Shown here: piece by piece, positions 1-7,808 of the stretch | How positions within the stretch are numbered: position 1 is the stretch's first letter | Layout: every line of letters starts with the position of its first letter | Origin: Thermoplasmata archaeon | Lineage (GTDB): Archaea; Thermoplasmatota; Thermoplasmata; Lutacidiplasmatales; UBA184 | Assembly: GCA_021823345.1 (NCBI GenBank) | Contig: JAKAOF010000008.1 | Coordinates: forward strand, 7,950-40,054 | Direction of reading: 5' to 3' | DNA: 32,105 nt | Position numbers and translations under genes: made by a program | The notes under the pieces: generated by a model | Told to the model about the DNA's origin: nothing | The model's input: only the letters and a program-made list of their open reading frames with translations | Databases searched by the model: none

Positions 1-1764
1 GGGGAGCCGGAAGACCCGGCCATTGCCCCAGAAGGCGTAGGCCGTGCCGAGGCCGGCGAAGGCGAGTCCCATCGAGGCGATCCCGAGGAACATGTCGGAC
101 TGGGAAGTGAAGACCAACGCGCTGCCCGTGTAGGAGTAGCCCAGAACCCCCCACTGGATGCCAGGGAGGAGGTGGTCGAACCCCGAGAACAGGGGGAGGA
201 ACCCCGCGACCAGCGTGAGTCCGGCGAGTGTCACGAGGGGCGCCCGCATGATCCAGCTCGGCTCGTGGGCCGGATGCGCGGAGGGCTCCCGAGACTTTCC
301 TCCGCTGAACGCGAGGAACCAGAGCCGGAAGATGTAGAGCGCGGTCATGAACACCGAAACCAGCGCCATGAGGAAGAACACGAGCGCTGCCGGGTAGAGC
401 TGGGCGGCGCTCCAGGTGAGGGAGAGCAACGCATCCTTGGAGAAGAATCCGGAGAAGGGAGGGATGCCGGAGAGGGCGAGCGCTCCGATGAGCATGGTGA
501 ACGCGGTGACCGGCATCCGCCGCAAGAGACCGCCCATCGCAAAGAGGTCCTGGGTTCCCACCGCGTGGATCACGGACCCGGCGGAAAGGAAGAGGAGCGC
601 TTTGAAGAAGGCGTGCGTGAAGAGGTGATACATCGCCGCCCCCGGCCCACCGACCGTGACCACGAGGGAGGCCGCCCCCACGGCCATGACCATGTATCCG
701 AGCTGGGACATCGTGGAGTAGGCGATGACCCGCTTGATGTCGCGGGCCACGAGCCCCATCGTCCCGGCGAAGAGGCTCGTGAATCCTCCGATCGCGAGGA
801 CCACCAGGGCCGCCGTGGAAGTGAAGCCGATGTAGATCGAGGTGATGGCGAGGAGGAAGACGCCGGCGGCGACCATGGTCGCCGCGTGGATGAGGGCGCT
901 GACCGTGGTGGGGCCCTCCATCGCGTCCGGGAGCCAAGTATGCAGGGGGAATTGCGCGCTCTTCCCTGCGGCACCTCCCAGGATGAGGAGCCCGGCGAGC
1001 GTCATCAGGTTGGGGTCGCTCGCGGTGACCGAGGCGATCGAGCTCGCCGAGAGGAAGGGGACGTTCGAATCCGCGTTGGGGGGAGCGAAGGTGAACCCGG
1101 CGCAGGACCAGCTGATCCCTCCCGCGTTGCAGACCTGGCCCGGGTAGGGGCTCGATGAGATCGAGGGGTTGACGATGCCGCCGAGGCTCGTGAAGAAGAT
1201 GAACACCCCCACGAAGAGCAGGATGTCGCCCACCCGGGTGACGAGGAACGCCTTCTTGGCGGCGCTCGCCGCCTCGGGCTTCCTCCAGAAGAACCCGATC
1301 AGGAGGTACGAGCAGAGCCCGACGAGCTCCCACATCAGGATGAACTCGAGGTAGTTGTCGGCGAGCACGACCCCGTTCATCGCGGTGAGGAAGAGCATGA
1401 GCTCGGCATAGTACCGGGGCAGCCCGTCCTCGTGGGCCATGTACTCGATGGAGTAGAGGACGACGAGGAACCCGACGATGTTGACCACGAGCAGCATCAG
1501 GGCCCCGAGGGGGCTCACGAGGGTGCCCATGACGAAGTTCGTCCCGTCCGGGAGCGCGAGCCAGACGAAGCTCGTGTCATGGTAGATCGTCGGGGCGATC
1601 GCCTCTTCGTAGGCGAAGAACACCCCGAAGGCGAGGGCCAGACCCTCGGCGACCAGGGCGACCAGACCACTGCCCTTCTTGAGATTCGATCCGCCGAGCC
1701 CGAGGAAGACGAACGCGAGCGCCGGGAAAAGGGGCACCAAGAACGCGTACCAGAAGTAATCCAT
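1..1764 (-). CDS. nuoL: NADH-quinone oxidoreductase-like subunit L (5' 588 codons, continues past left edge)
   Basis: This is a large antiporter-like membrane subunit of respiratory complex I, thought to carry protons across the membrane. The frame opens with ATG at 1764, 25 bases after the nuoK stop, and stays open to base 1, giving 588 residues; family members are usually a little over 600, so only the C-terminal end is missing. Many hydrophobic helices are visible. Family landmarks are present: a glutamate in the helix EFILMWELVGLCSYLLIGF, the segment PLHTWLPDAMEGPTTVSALI, and the lysine in RDIKRVIAYSTMSQLGYM, all part of the proposed proton path. It is the last visible gene of the nuoA-to-L operon; nuoM and nuoN would be expected to the left, outside the window. 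Mrp antiporter subunits are related, but the neighbours make complex I the clear reading. Confidence 0.96.
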   Translation of the reverse strand, partial: MDYFWYAFLVPLFPALAFVFLGLGGSNLKKGSGLVALVAEGLALAFGVFFAYEEAIAPTIYHDTSFVWLALPDGTNFVMGTLVSPLGALMLLVVNIVGFLVVLYSIEYMAHEDGLPRYYAELMLFLTAMNGVVLADNYLEFILMWELVGLCSYLLIGFFWRKPEAASAAKKAFLVTRVGDILLFVGVFIFFTSLGGIVNPSISSSPYPGQVCNAGGISWSCAGFTFAPPNADSNVPFLSASSIASVTASDPNLMTLAGLLILGGAAGKSAQFPLHTWLPDAMEGPTTVSALIHAATMVAAGVFLLAITSIYIGFTSTAALVVLAIGGFTSLFAGTMGLVARDIKRVIAYSTMSQLGYMVMAVGAASLVVTVGGPGAAMYHLFTHAFFKALLFLSAGSVIHAVGTQDLFAMGGLLRRMPVTAFTMLIGALALSGIPPFSGFFSKDALLSLTWSAAQLYPAALVFFLMALVSVFMTALYIFRLWFLAFSGGKSREPSAHPAHEPSWIMRAPLVTLAGLTLVAGFLPLFSGFDHLLPGIQWGVLGYSYTGSALVFTSQSDMFLGIASMGLAFAGLGTAYAFWGNGRVFRLP

Positions 1765-1789
1765 CGCTCGACCCCTCGCCTCCCTCGTT

Positions 1790-2110
1790 TTAGAGTTTGA
1801 GCTGCATGGCGTCGGCCACGTCCACGCTCCCGATGATCCGGTTGAGGGCGAGGACGATGGCGAGCCCCAGGGCGACCTCGGTCGCTGCGAGCCCGATGAG
1901 GACCACGGCGATCCCCTGTCCCGACACTTCCTGGAGGGGGCTCCCGGCGGGGGAGTACGCAGCGAAGGCGATGAAGTTCAGGATGGCCGAGTTCATGATG
2001 ATCTCGATCGAGATGAGGAGCATGATGAAATTGCGCCGCGTGAGCACGCCGAAGATCCCGACGCTGAAGAGGAGTCCGCTGAAGATGAGGAGGTCCGCTA
2101 GGGGGATCAT
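1790..2110 (-). CDS. nuoK: NADH-quinone oxidoreductase-like subunit K
   Basis: This is a small three-helix membrane subunit of complex I, 106 residues, close to the family's usual 100. The three hydrophobic segments lie at about residues 3-22, 28-50 and 64-92. Glutamates in the second helix (LLISIEIIMNSAILNF) and third helix (GLAATEVALGLAIVLAL) match the conserved pair essential for proton pumping in the family. The ATG directly abuts the nuoJ stop codon with no spacer, so translational coupling is likely. Nothing unusual is seen. Confidence 0.96.
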   Translation of the reverse strand: MIPLADLLIFSGLLFSVGIFGVLTRRNFIMLLISIEIIMNSAILNFIAFAAYSPAGSPLQEVSGQGIAVVLIGLAATEVALGLAIVLALNRIIGSVDVADAMQLKL

Positions 2111-2620
2111 TCACTCCCCCTCGGCCCGGATGTGGCGTCCCCGGGACTCCTTGGCGAGATAGACCGAACCGACCAGCGCGCTCAAGACCACGAACCCGAG
2201 CAGGATGACCCAGCCGCCGTAGTCCAGGAAGAGGCTTTGGGAAAGCGTGCCCGTCGGGTAGAACCGGCCGGTCGTCCCGGCTGGGACCCTCAGCGCGTTC
2301 CCCGCCATGAGCAGGGCGAGCGCAAGGGTGAGCAGCACGGAGGAGACCCCGATGCCGGTGACCGCCTCCCGGCTGAAGATCCGCTTCTTCACCACCATGA
2401 CGGCGAAGAGCAGGAGGATCGTGACGGCCCCGGCGTAGACCGCGAGCTGAAGGACCCCGAGGAAGGGTGCCTCCAGGAGGAAGTAGACGAGCCCGATCGA
2501 GACGAAGAGGATGGCGATCCACATGATCGTATGCACGATCTCCCGGGCGAGCAGGGCGAGGACGGCGGTGATGAGGCTAGCTCCAGCGAGCAGGGCGAAG
2601 AGGATCTCGTCGATGCTCAC
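2111..2620 (-). CDS. nuoJ: NADH-quinone oxidoreductase-like subunit J
   Basis: This is a membrane subunit of complex I, 169 residues with five predicted helices. The start chosen is GTG at 2620, whose last two bases form the start of the nuoI stop (GTGA overlap); the open frame extends further upstream but only through nuoI in a different frame. The protein begins VSIDEILFALLAGASL. The segment VLQLAVYAGAVTILLLFAVMV is the well known third helix of NuoJ, with the conserved tyrosine and glycine of the pi-bulge that takes part in coupling quinone reduction to pumping. The stop is immediately followed by nuoK. Confidence 0.94.
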   Translation of the reverse strand: MSIDEILFALLAGASLITAVLALLAREIVHTIMWIAILFVSIGLVYFLLEAPFLGVLQLAVYAGAVTILLLFAVMVVKKRIFSREAVTGIGVSSVLLTLALALLMAGNALRVPAGTTGRFYPTGTLSQSLFLDYGGWVILLGFVVLSALVGSVYLAKESRGRHIRAEGE

Positions 2621-3408
2621 TTGCGAGCACCCCAGTAAAGGCATTCCCGTGGGCACACGGAGATGCAGGTGCCGCAGCGGACGCATTCGGAGTCGTTGAC
2701 CGAGGGCTCCTTCCAGATCCGCTTGGGGAGCTTCTCCCCGGCCTTGGCTTCGGGCTTGGGGATGTCGATCATCCGGATGCACTTGGTCGGGCAGTCCCGG
2801 GAACAAGCGTTGCATCCGATGCACAGGTCCTGGTCAAGCAGGATCACGTCCTCGTTCTCGGGCGCCGCGAGGCTCGTGGGGTTCTGGGGAAGCTTCCCCT
2901 TGTAGACTTCGAAGAGGCGTTCCGGGCTGTAGACCATGTTCCCCCGTCGGTTGGTCGTGATCGTGTAGCCGGGGGTCATGGTGAGGCATCCCTCGGGGCA
3001 GGCGTCGGAGCAGAACCCGCAGAAGGAGCACTTCCCGTAGTCGATCTCGGGGCACTTCTTCGTCTTGCCCGATCCCGTGTCGACGGGGACCATCTCGATG
3101 CAGGTGTCCGGGCAGCTGAAGGCGCAGAGGTTGCAGGAGATGCAGGTCTTGATGTTCAGGGCGTGGACCCCTCGGTAGTTGTCCCAGATCTCGCCGACTC
3201 CGATCGGGGCGCCGCTCGCCACCTTGACCGACTTGCGGAAATCCTCGTTCTCGAGGCGCTCCCCGAAGGGGTAGAGGATCGTGGAGGGTCGCCACAGGCT
3301 CTTGACGAACTGCTTGGCAACGGTCGCCATCGGGTAGACGACGATCCCGGTGACGGCGGCGTGGGGGGGGTCCGCCCGTTTTATCGTCTTCTCATGCACT
3401 TGCGCCAC
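2617..3408 (-). CDS. nuoI: NuoI-like ferredoxin subunit with four [4Fe-4S] motifs
   Basis: This is the peripheral iron-sulphur subunit of complex I that passes electrons towards NuoB. It has 263 residues, whereas ordinary NuoI proteins have roughly 150-180. The core NuoI pair of motifs is at C89-C92-C95-C99-P and C127-C130-C133-C137-P. A second ferredoxin-like pair follows at C196-C199-C202-C206-P and C242-C245-C248-C252-P, so four cubane clusters are predicted instead of two. The N-terminal part (residues about 25-48) resembles the membrane-facing amphipathic region of NuoI. It lies 21 bases behind nuoH and overlaps nuoJ by GTGA. I infer that the extra domain extends the electron wire and may receive electrons from ferredoxin or another donor in a complex without NuoE, F and G. 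How common this form is among relatives cannot be judged here. Confidence 0.93.
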   Translation of the reverse strand: MAQVHEKTIKRADPPHAAVTGIVVYPMATVAKQFVKSLWRPSTILYPFGERLENEDFRKSVKVASGAPIGVGEIWDNYRGVHALNIKTCISCNLCAFSCPDTCIEMVPVDTGSGKTKKCPEIDYGKCSFCGFCSDACPEGCLTMTPGYTITTNRRGNMVYSPERLFEVYKGKLPQNPTSLAAPENEDVILLDQDLCIGCNACSRDCPTKCIRMIDIPKPEAKAGEKLPKRIWKEPSVNDSECVRCGTCISVCPRECLYWGARK

Positions 3409-3429
3409 CGAACTTCACCTTCCCCCGGT

Positions 3430-4527
3430 TCACATGACCGGCCAGTGGATGTTGGGGTAGCCCCAGACCACTAGGGCGAGCGCCCAGATGATGTTGGCCA
3501 TGGCGAGAGGCAGCATCCGTTTCCAGCCGATCTGGAGGAGCTGGTCCGTCCTCACGCGCGGGAGCGATGCCCTGACCCATATGAAGATGGCGAAGACGAT
3601 GTAGGTCTTCACCTGGAAGAAGACGAGGCCCGCTAGCGGATAGTTCGACAATCCCCAGGGCATGCTCCATCCTCCCAGGAAGAGGAGCACGATGAGGTAG
3701 CTCCCGATGAGGGCCCGGACGTAGTCCCCGAGCATGGTGAAGGCGAAGAGCATCCCCCCGTACTCGGTCGACCAGCCCTCGACGAGCTCGGCCTCGGCCT
3801 CGGGGAGGTCGAAAGGGATCCGCTCGACCTCGGCGAGCATGGCGATGAAGAAGATGATGAGCCCGAGCAGGAGGGGAAGGGCGAACCACCCGTAGGACGC
3901 CTGGTCCCCCACGATGGTGTTGATGTCGAAGCTACCGGTCAGGGCGACGACGGCCACGACCGCCAGGAGCAAGGGGATCTCGTACGCCACGAGCTGGGCC
4001 GCGGTCCGCATGCCTCCGATCAGGGAGTACTTGTTGTTCGAGGACCACGAGGCGATGAAGATGAAGAGCGGGGCGAAGGAGAAGAGCGCCAAGGCCACGA
4101 GCAGGGACAACGGGACGAGCCCGCCGGAGACTCCGAAGGAGATCGGGAGGAATCCCAAGATCGCCATCGAGAACACGAGGTAGGCCGTGGGGCCGAAGTA
4201 ATAGCCCATCTCGTCCGCGTCCTTCGGGGCGAAGGGTTGCTTGCGGAACAGCTTGAGCCCGTCCGCCAGGTTCTGCAGGAGCCCGGCGTAGCCGACGTGC
4301 ATCGCTCCGCGCCGGTCCATGAACCGGCCGAGGAGCTTGCGCTCCCACCAGATGAACACGAGGACGTTGACCATGCTGAAGGCGAGCACGATGCCGCCCA
4401 CGACGAGGTAGGAGAGCCAGGTCGCCACGAAGGGCCCATAGGGCCCGGATCCCGGGACGTACGGTCCCAAGAGGTTCAGGAGGAGCACCACCAGGGCATT
4501 CACCACGGAGTAGATCGTTGCCGTCAT
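3430..4527 (-). CDS. nuoH: NADH-quinone oxidoreductase-like subunit H
   Basis: This is the membrane subunit of complex I that forms much of the quinone-access channel at the joint with the peripheral arm. It has 365 residues and about eight to nine hydrophobic helices. Family signatures are visible: GYAGLLQNLADGLKLFRKQ in the first cytoplasmic loop, and ERIPFDLPEAEAELVEG followed by STEYGG, the acidic loop involved in quinone coupling. The ATG at 4527 lies 9 bases after the nuoD stop, and nuoI starts 21 bases downstream. The order D-H-I-J-K-L is the usual one for this operon in archaea and bacteria. Confidence 0.96.
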   Translation of the reverse strand: MTATIYSVVNALVVLLLNLLGPYVPGSGPYGPFVATWLSYLVVGGIVLAFSMVNVLVFIWWERKLLGRFMDRRGAMHVGYAGLLQNLADGLKLFRKQPFAPKDADEMGYYFGPTAYLVFSMAILGFLPISFGVSGGLVPLSLLVALALFSFAPLFIFIASWSSNNKYSLIGGMRTAAQLVAYEIPLLLAVVAVVALTGSFDINTIVGDQASYGWFALPLLLGLIIFFIAMLAEVERIPFDLPEAEAELVEGWSTEYGGMLFAFTMLGDYVRALIGSYLIVLLFLGGWSMPWGLSNYPLAGLVFFQVKTYIVFAIFIWVRASLPRVRTDQLLQIGWKRMLPLAMANIIWALALVVWGYPNIHWPVM

Positions 4528-4536
4528 TTTCCACGC

Positions 4537-5682
4537 CTATCGGTCCGACTCCCCGACACAGACATCCACGGAGCCCATGATGGCCGGTATGTCGGACACA
4601 CGGTATCCCACAAGGTAATCCTTCGAAGCGGCGATGTTGACGAAGACGGGCGAGCGGAGCTTGGCCCGGTAGGGATGCTCGGCCCCCTCATTGATGATGT
4701 AGGCCATGGCCTCCCCGTGGGGTTCCTCCATCGAGGAGAACCCGCGTCCCTTGGGGTATCCCCGCCGCTCCACGTAGGTCTCCTTTCCGGGGGGCGGGCT
4801 CGGGGTTCCGACGAACCGGGGCACCTTTTCGGCGAGCACCGGTCCAGGGTTCCGGTCGAGCCAGTCGAGGACCTGGCGCACGATCCGTACCGACTGTTTC
4901 ATCTCCTCCATGCGGACCCGGTAGCGGCCGTAGCAGTCCGGCTCATCGTAGAGGGCGATGTCGAAGTCCAGCTCGGGGTACACGGAATACGGTCGGTCCC
5001 GACGGATGTCGCGGGCCACCCCGGCGGCGCGGAGCATGGGTCCCGTGATGCCGTCGTTGAGGCATTCCTTCGCCTTGAGGATTCCAATCCCCTTCGTCCG
5101 GTCCAGGAAGATCGTGGAGTTGTCGCAGACCTTCTCATACTCCGGGATCCGCTGATCGAGCCAGTCCATCACCTTGCGGCACCGGTCGGTGAAGCCCACC
5201 GGGACGTCGTTGCGCACCCCGCCGACCCGCATGAACTCGTAGGTCATCCGGGCGCCAGTGTAGGATTGGAACAGGTCGAGGATAAGGTCCCGGTCCCGCA
5301 TCCCGTAGAGGAAGGGGGTCATGAGGCCAATGTCCTGGACGTAGGCCGCGTACCACATGATGTGCGAGGAGAGCCGTTGGAGCTCCTGGGAAAGGACCCG
5401 AATGTACTCGGCCCGCGCCGGGGGCGAGAGGCCGAGGGCTCCTTCCGCGGCCATGATGTAGAGCTGTTCCCAGGCGATCCCCGCGACGTAGCACGTGCGG
5501 TCCATCAGGGTCACGACCTCGTTGTACCGCCGATACTCGCAGATCTTCTCGATCCCGCGGTGGAGGTAGCCGATCTCGGGGTCCGCGTCCACGATGAGCT
5601 CCCCGTCGACCTTGATCCGGAGGTTCCAGAGCCCATGAGTCATGGGGTGTTGAGGACCCATGTTGATCCACATCTCAGACAT
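4537..5682 (-). CDS. nuoD: NADH-quinone oxidoreductase-like subunit D (49 kDa)
   Basis: This peripheral-arm subunit is related to the large subunit of NiFe hydrogenases and forms the quinone site with NuoB. It has 381 residues, a normal length for a stand-alone NuoD (it is not fused to NuoC). Visible landmarks are NMGPQHPMTHGLWNL near the N-terminus, which holds the conserved quinone-site histidine, EIGYLHRGIEKICEYR, FMRVGGVRNDVP, and the C-terminal PAIMGSVDVCVGESDR. The hydrogenase nickel ligands are absent, as expected. The start at 5682 lies inside the end of nuoC (8-base overlap), which suggests coupled translation. Confidence 0.97.
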   Translation of the reverse strand: MSEMWINMGPQHPMTHGLWNLRIKVDGELIVDADPEIGYLHRGIEKICEYRRYNEVVTLMDRTCYVAGIAWEQLYIMAAEGALGLSPPARAEYIRVLSQELQRLSSHIMWYAAYVQDIGLMTPFLYGMRDRDLILDLFQSYTGARMTYEFMRVGGVRNDVPVGFTDRCRKVMDWLDQRIPEYEKVCDNSTIFLDRTKGIGILKAKECLNDGITGPMLRAAGVARDIRRDRPYSVYPELDFDIALYDEPDCYGRYRVRMEEMKQSVRIVRQVLDWLDRNPGPVLAEKVPRFVGTPSPPPGKETYVERRGYPKGRGFSSMEEPHGEAMAYIINEGAEHPYRAKLRSPVFVNIAASKDYLVGYRVSDIPAIMGSVDVCVGESDR

Positions 5683-6166
5683 GGCGCGCTTTGACCTCCA
5701 GCTCTTCCGGCTCGTGGAGCTCGAATGACTTGCGAAGCGGATGGAATTGGTATCCCTCGGGCATCAGCACCCGGCGGAGATCGGGATGTCCGTCGAATCG
5801 CACGCCCAGCATGTCCCAGGTCTCTCGCTCGTGCCAGTTCGCCCCGCGCCAGATCTCGGTGACGGAGGGCACGTGCGGGTCCTCGGACGGGAGGTCCACC
5901 GTGAGCTCGATGTAGCCCTTGAGGGAGTCCGACCAGAGGTGATAGAGGACCTCGAGGTGATCGACCCAGTCCACTCCCGAGACGAGCGCGCAGTGCTCGA
6001 ACGAGCCGACATCCCGGAGGTACTTCGCCACCTCGGCGACCCGCGCCGGGGTCACCTTGAGAACGGCCAGCATGTCCTTTCTCCGAGGGAGCACGGTGAC
6101 GTCCTGGGGGAATTGGGCGGTGATGCCGGGGATCAGCGGTCGAAGGGGGGGGTTCTCCTCGGGCAT
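5675..6166 (-). CDS. nuoC: NADH-quinone oxidoreductase-like subunit C (30 kDa)
   Basis: This is a peripheral-arm subunit of complex I that packs against NuoD. The start chosen is ATG at 6166, five bases after the nuoB stop, giving 163 residues that begin MPEENPPLRPLIPGITAQF; the frame is open further upstream, but only as an out-of-frame run through nuoB. The C-terminal signature HERETWDMLGVRFDGHPDLR followed by PLRKSF is the classic 30-kDa subunit motif. The end overlaps the nuoD start by 8 bases. The two proteins are separate here, unlike the NuoCD fusion of Escherichia coli. Confidence 0.95.
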   Translation of the reverse strand: MPEENPPLRPLIPGITAQFPQDVTVLPRRKDMLAVLKVTPARVAEVAKYLRDVGSFEHCALVSGVDWVDHLEVLYHLWSDSLKGYIELTVDLPSEDPHVPSVTEIWRGANWHERETWDMLGVRFDGHPDLRRVLMPEGYQFHPLRKSFELHEPEELEVKARHV

Positions 6167-6171
6167 TCGTC

Positions 6172-6768
6172 CTAGCCTCTCCGTTCCCGGATCAGTCGTT
6201 CCAACCGGAGGATCCCGTCCAGCATCGCTTCCGGTCGGGGAGGGCAGCCCGCGATGTACACATCGATCGGGACCAGCTTGTCGACCCCGGGGACTACGGA
6301 ATACGCGGTCCGGAACGGTCCGCCGCCGGTGGCGCAGTTGCCCATGGCGATGGCCCACTTCGGTTCCGGCATCTGCTCCCAGAGGGTGATCAGCTTGTGG
6401 GAGAGCTTCCAGGTGACCGTTCCATTGACGATCAGGAGATCGCATTGACGCGGGGATGAGCGCGGGACGACCCCGAACCGCTCTCCGTCCCAACGGGCCC
6501 CGAAGCCGGCCGCGAACTCGATCGCACAGCAGGCGAGACCCCAGTGCAGGGGGAAGAGACTGTTCCGCCCCGCCCAGTTGAACACCGGTTTCACGGCGGC
6601 CTCCATCCCGCGCTGGATCATCCCCGTCAAGTTCTCCTTGACCACCGGGATGAACTCCTTCGATTGCACGATCTCGATCTCCGCGAAGGGCACCTCCGGC
6701 TCGGGCGCGTCGGCCTCCCGCACGTGGGTGATGATCTTCGAGGTGCCGGAGGTCTCGCTGTCGCTCAT
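6172..6768 (-). CDS. nuoB: NADH-quinone oxidoreductase-like subunit B
   Basis: This subunit holds the terminal [4Fe-4S] cluster N2, which reduces quinone. It has 198 residues from the ATG at 6768, which overlaps the nuoA stop by ATGA; earlier in-frame codons lie inside nuoA and are not credible starts. The N2 ligands are visible as the adjacent cysteine pair in HWGLACCAIEFAAGFGARWD, the cysteine in MGNCATGGGPF, and the one in AGCPPRPEAMLDGI. The first 50 or so residues are polar and acidic and look like a lineage-specific extension. The whole assembly lacks genes for NuoE, NuoF and NuoG in the visible operon. Confidence 0.97.
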   Translation of the reverse strand: MSDSETSGTSKIITHVREADAPEPEVPFAEIEIVQSKEFIPVVKENLTGMIQRGMEAAVKPVFNWAGRNSLFPLHWGLACCAIEFAAGFGARWDGERFGVVPRSSPRQCDLLIVNGTVTWKLSHKLITLWEQMPEPKWAIAMGNCATGGGPFRTAYSVVPGVDKLVPIDVYIAGCPPRPEAMLDGILRLERLIRERRG

Positions 6769-7139
6769 ACCCACAAGCTCTGCTCCCCCCGCAGAACGTA
6801 GTAGATCCCCAGCAGGGAGACGGCGGTGAACACGCCGACCACCAGGGCCGGGATGAGCCACACTCCGAGCTTGGCGAGCACGGTCAGCGAGACGGCCCAC
6901 AGGGCCAGGAAGAATCCGAGCACATCGACGGCGACGAACACGATGGCGAACACGTAGTGGTGGGTCGGGAAGTCGACCATGGCGGAACCCTCGGCCTCCT
7001 CGCCGCACTCATAGGTGAGGTCTTGGAGGTAGGACTTGACCTTACGCGCTCCGAGCATCCGGTTGAGGATGATCGAACCGATGCCGAACGCGAACGCGAT
7101 GACGGCAAACACGAGGAAAGATTCGGTGCCGGCGTCCAT
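6765..7139 (-). CDS. nuoA: NADH-quinone oxidoreductase-like subunit A
   Basis: This is a small three-helix membrane subunit at the base of the peripheral arm, 124 residues, normal for the family. Helices are at about residues 8-27, 60-86 and 91-115. The loop motif YECGEEAEGSAMVDFPTHHY contains the conserved cysteine and acidic residues that border the quinone cavity. It is the first gene of the operon, with a TATA-like element about 45 bases upstream. Its stop overlaps the nuoB start by four bases. Confidence 0.96.
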   Translation of the reverse strand: MDAGTESFLVFAVIAFAFGIGSIILNRMLGARKVKSYLQDLTYECGEEAEGSAMVDFPTHHYVFAIVFVAVDVLGFFLALWAVSLTVLAKLGVWLIPALVVGVFTAVSLLGIYYVLRGEQSLWV

Positions 7140-7178
7140 CTTCTCTAGGGCCCCCGGGCGCGTTGAGGAGCCCTATCC

Positions 7179-7187
7179 TTAATAAAG
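7179..7187 (-). promoter_or_regulatory. Probable TATA box of the nuo operon
   Basis: Read on the minus strand the sequence is CTTTATTAA, followed by GG. Its centre is 44 bases upstream of the nuoA ATG, so with the usual archaeal spacing of about 25 bases the transcript would carry a short leader of some 18-20 bases. No other TATA-like stretch is seen between the orphan gene at 7388 and nuoA. Confidence 0.6.
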
Positions 7188-7387
7188 TTGGCCGTAGAAA
7201 ACTCCCCGACGCTTCGGGCGGAATTGTCCTGAGAGCCGGCCCGACGGTGCGGTCGAGGGGTGCTCCCCACGGCGCGCAATCTCCTCTTCGCTCGGGCCCA
7301 TCCACGCGGGAACATTTTCGTAGGTTCCCTCGATCTCCGAAGAGCCATGGGAAGAAAGAACCCCGGGACGATGCGCCGGTCCCGACG

Positions 7388-7687
7388 CTACGGCGAGGCG
7401 GCGGGAGGCTCCCGTCCCTGTCCGAAGGGGACCCAGCCTTTGAGGCGGTCGTTGAAATCGATCCGGTCCATCTGCACGACGAACGAGTCCAGCGTGGGAT
7501 TGGGGGCGGGGATGACCACTATAGTGTACACATATATGCCGAAGCTGATGAAATCCAGGGCTCGCTTCAGCACCTCGGGAAGATGGTCCCGCGGGACGAC
7601 CACTTTAATAGAGGTCTCGCCTAGCTTCTGGCTGAACTCGTCCACGTCGAAGGGGATGCTCTCTGAGCCGAGTCGCACGGTGGTCAT
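7388..7687 (-). CDS. Conserved-looking hypothetical protein, 99 residues
   Basis: I do not recognise this family. The protein begins MTTVRLGSESIPFDVDEFSQ and shows an alternating pattern of beta-like and helical segments; residues about 43-60 (ALDFISFGIYVYTIVVIP) are strongly hydrophobic, while the ends are polar. Its composition, with regular hydrophobic spacing and few runs of serine or arginine, looks like a real protein and not a GC-rich shadow frame. It lies between the nuo operon (same strand, 248 bases downstream) and the divergent tetraether synthase-like gene. The minus strand offers CATATCC near 7716 as a weak TATA candidate about 29 bases before the ATG. A link with either neighbour is possible but unproven. 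Confidence 0.65.
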   Translation of the reverse strand: MTTVRLGSESIPFDVDEFSQKLGETSIKVVVPRDHLPEVLKRALDFISFGIYVYTIVVIPAPNPTLDSFVVQMDRIDFNDRLKGWVPFGQGREPPAASP

Positions 7688-7758
7688 GATGCCCAGTCCC
7701 AGGACGACCGGGGATATGGGATTATGCCTATTGGACTGTAGTTAATGGGGCTACATAC

Positions 7759-7767
7759 CGATTATAG
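7759..7767 (+). promoter_or_regulatory. Possible TATA box of the tetraether synthase-like gene
   Basis: The element CGATTATAG sits about 46 bases before the ATG at 7809. A GAGGT near 7791-7795, 13 bases before the ATG, could be a weak ribosome binding site in the resulting short leader. The match to the CTTTTA-like boxes elsewhere in the window is only fair. Confidence 0.4.
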
Positions 7768-7808
7768 GGGGTCACCAGAATGAAGGCCCCGAGGTTGGTA
7801 AAGCGACA

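Noticed and set aside
172-1158. Long plus-strand open frame antisense to nuoL
   Set aside because: It is rich in Glu, Arg, Gly and His runs, as expected from the opposite strand of a GC-rich membrane protein gene; no domain is visible and nuoL is certain.
4237-5694. 485-codon plus-strand open frame antisense to nuoD and nuoH
   Set aside because: It is a shadow of two clear complex I genes; its composition is low in hydrophobic periodicity and it has no recognisable motif.
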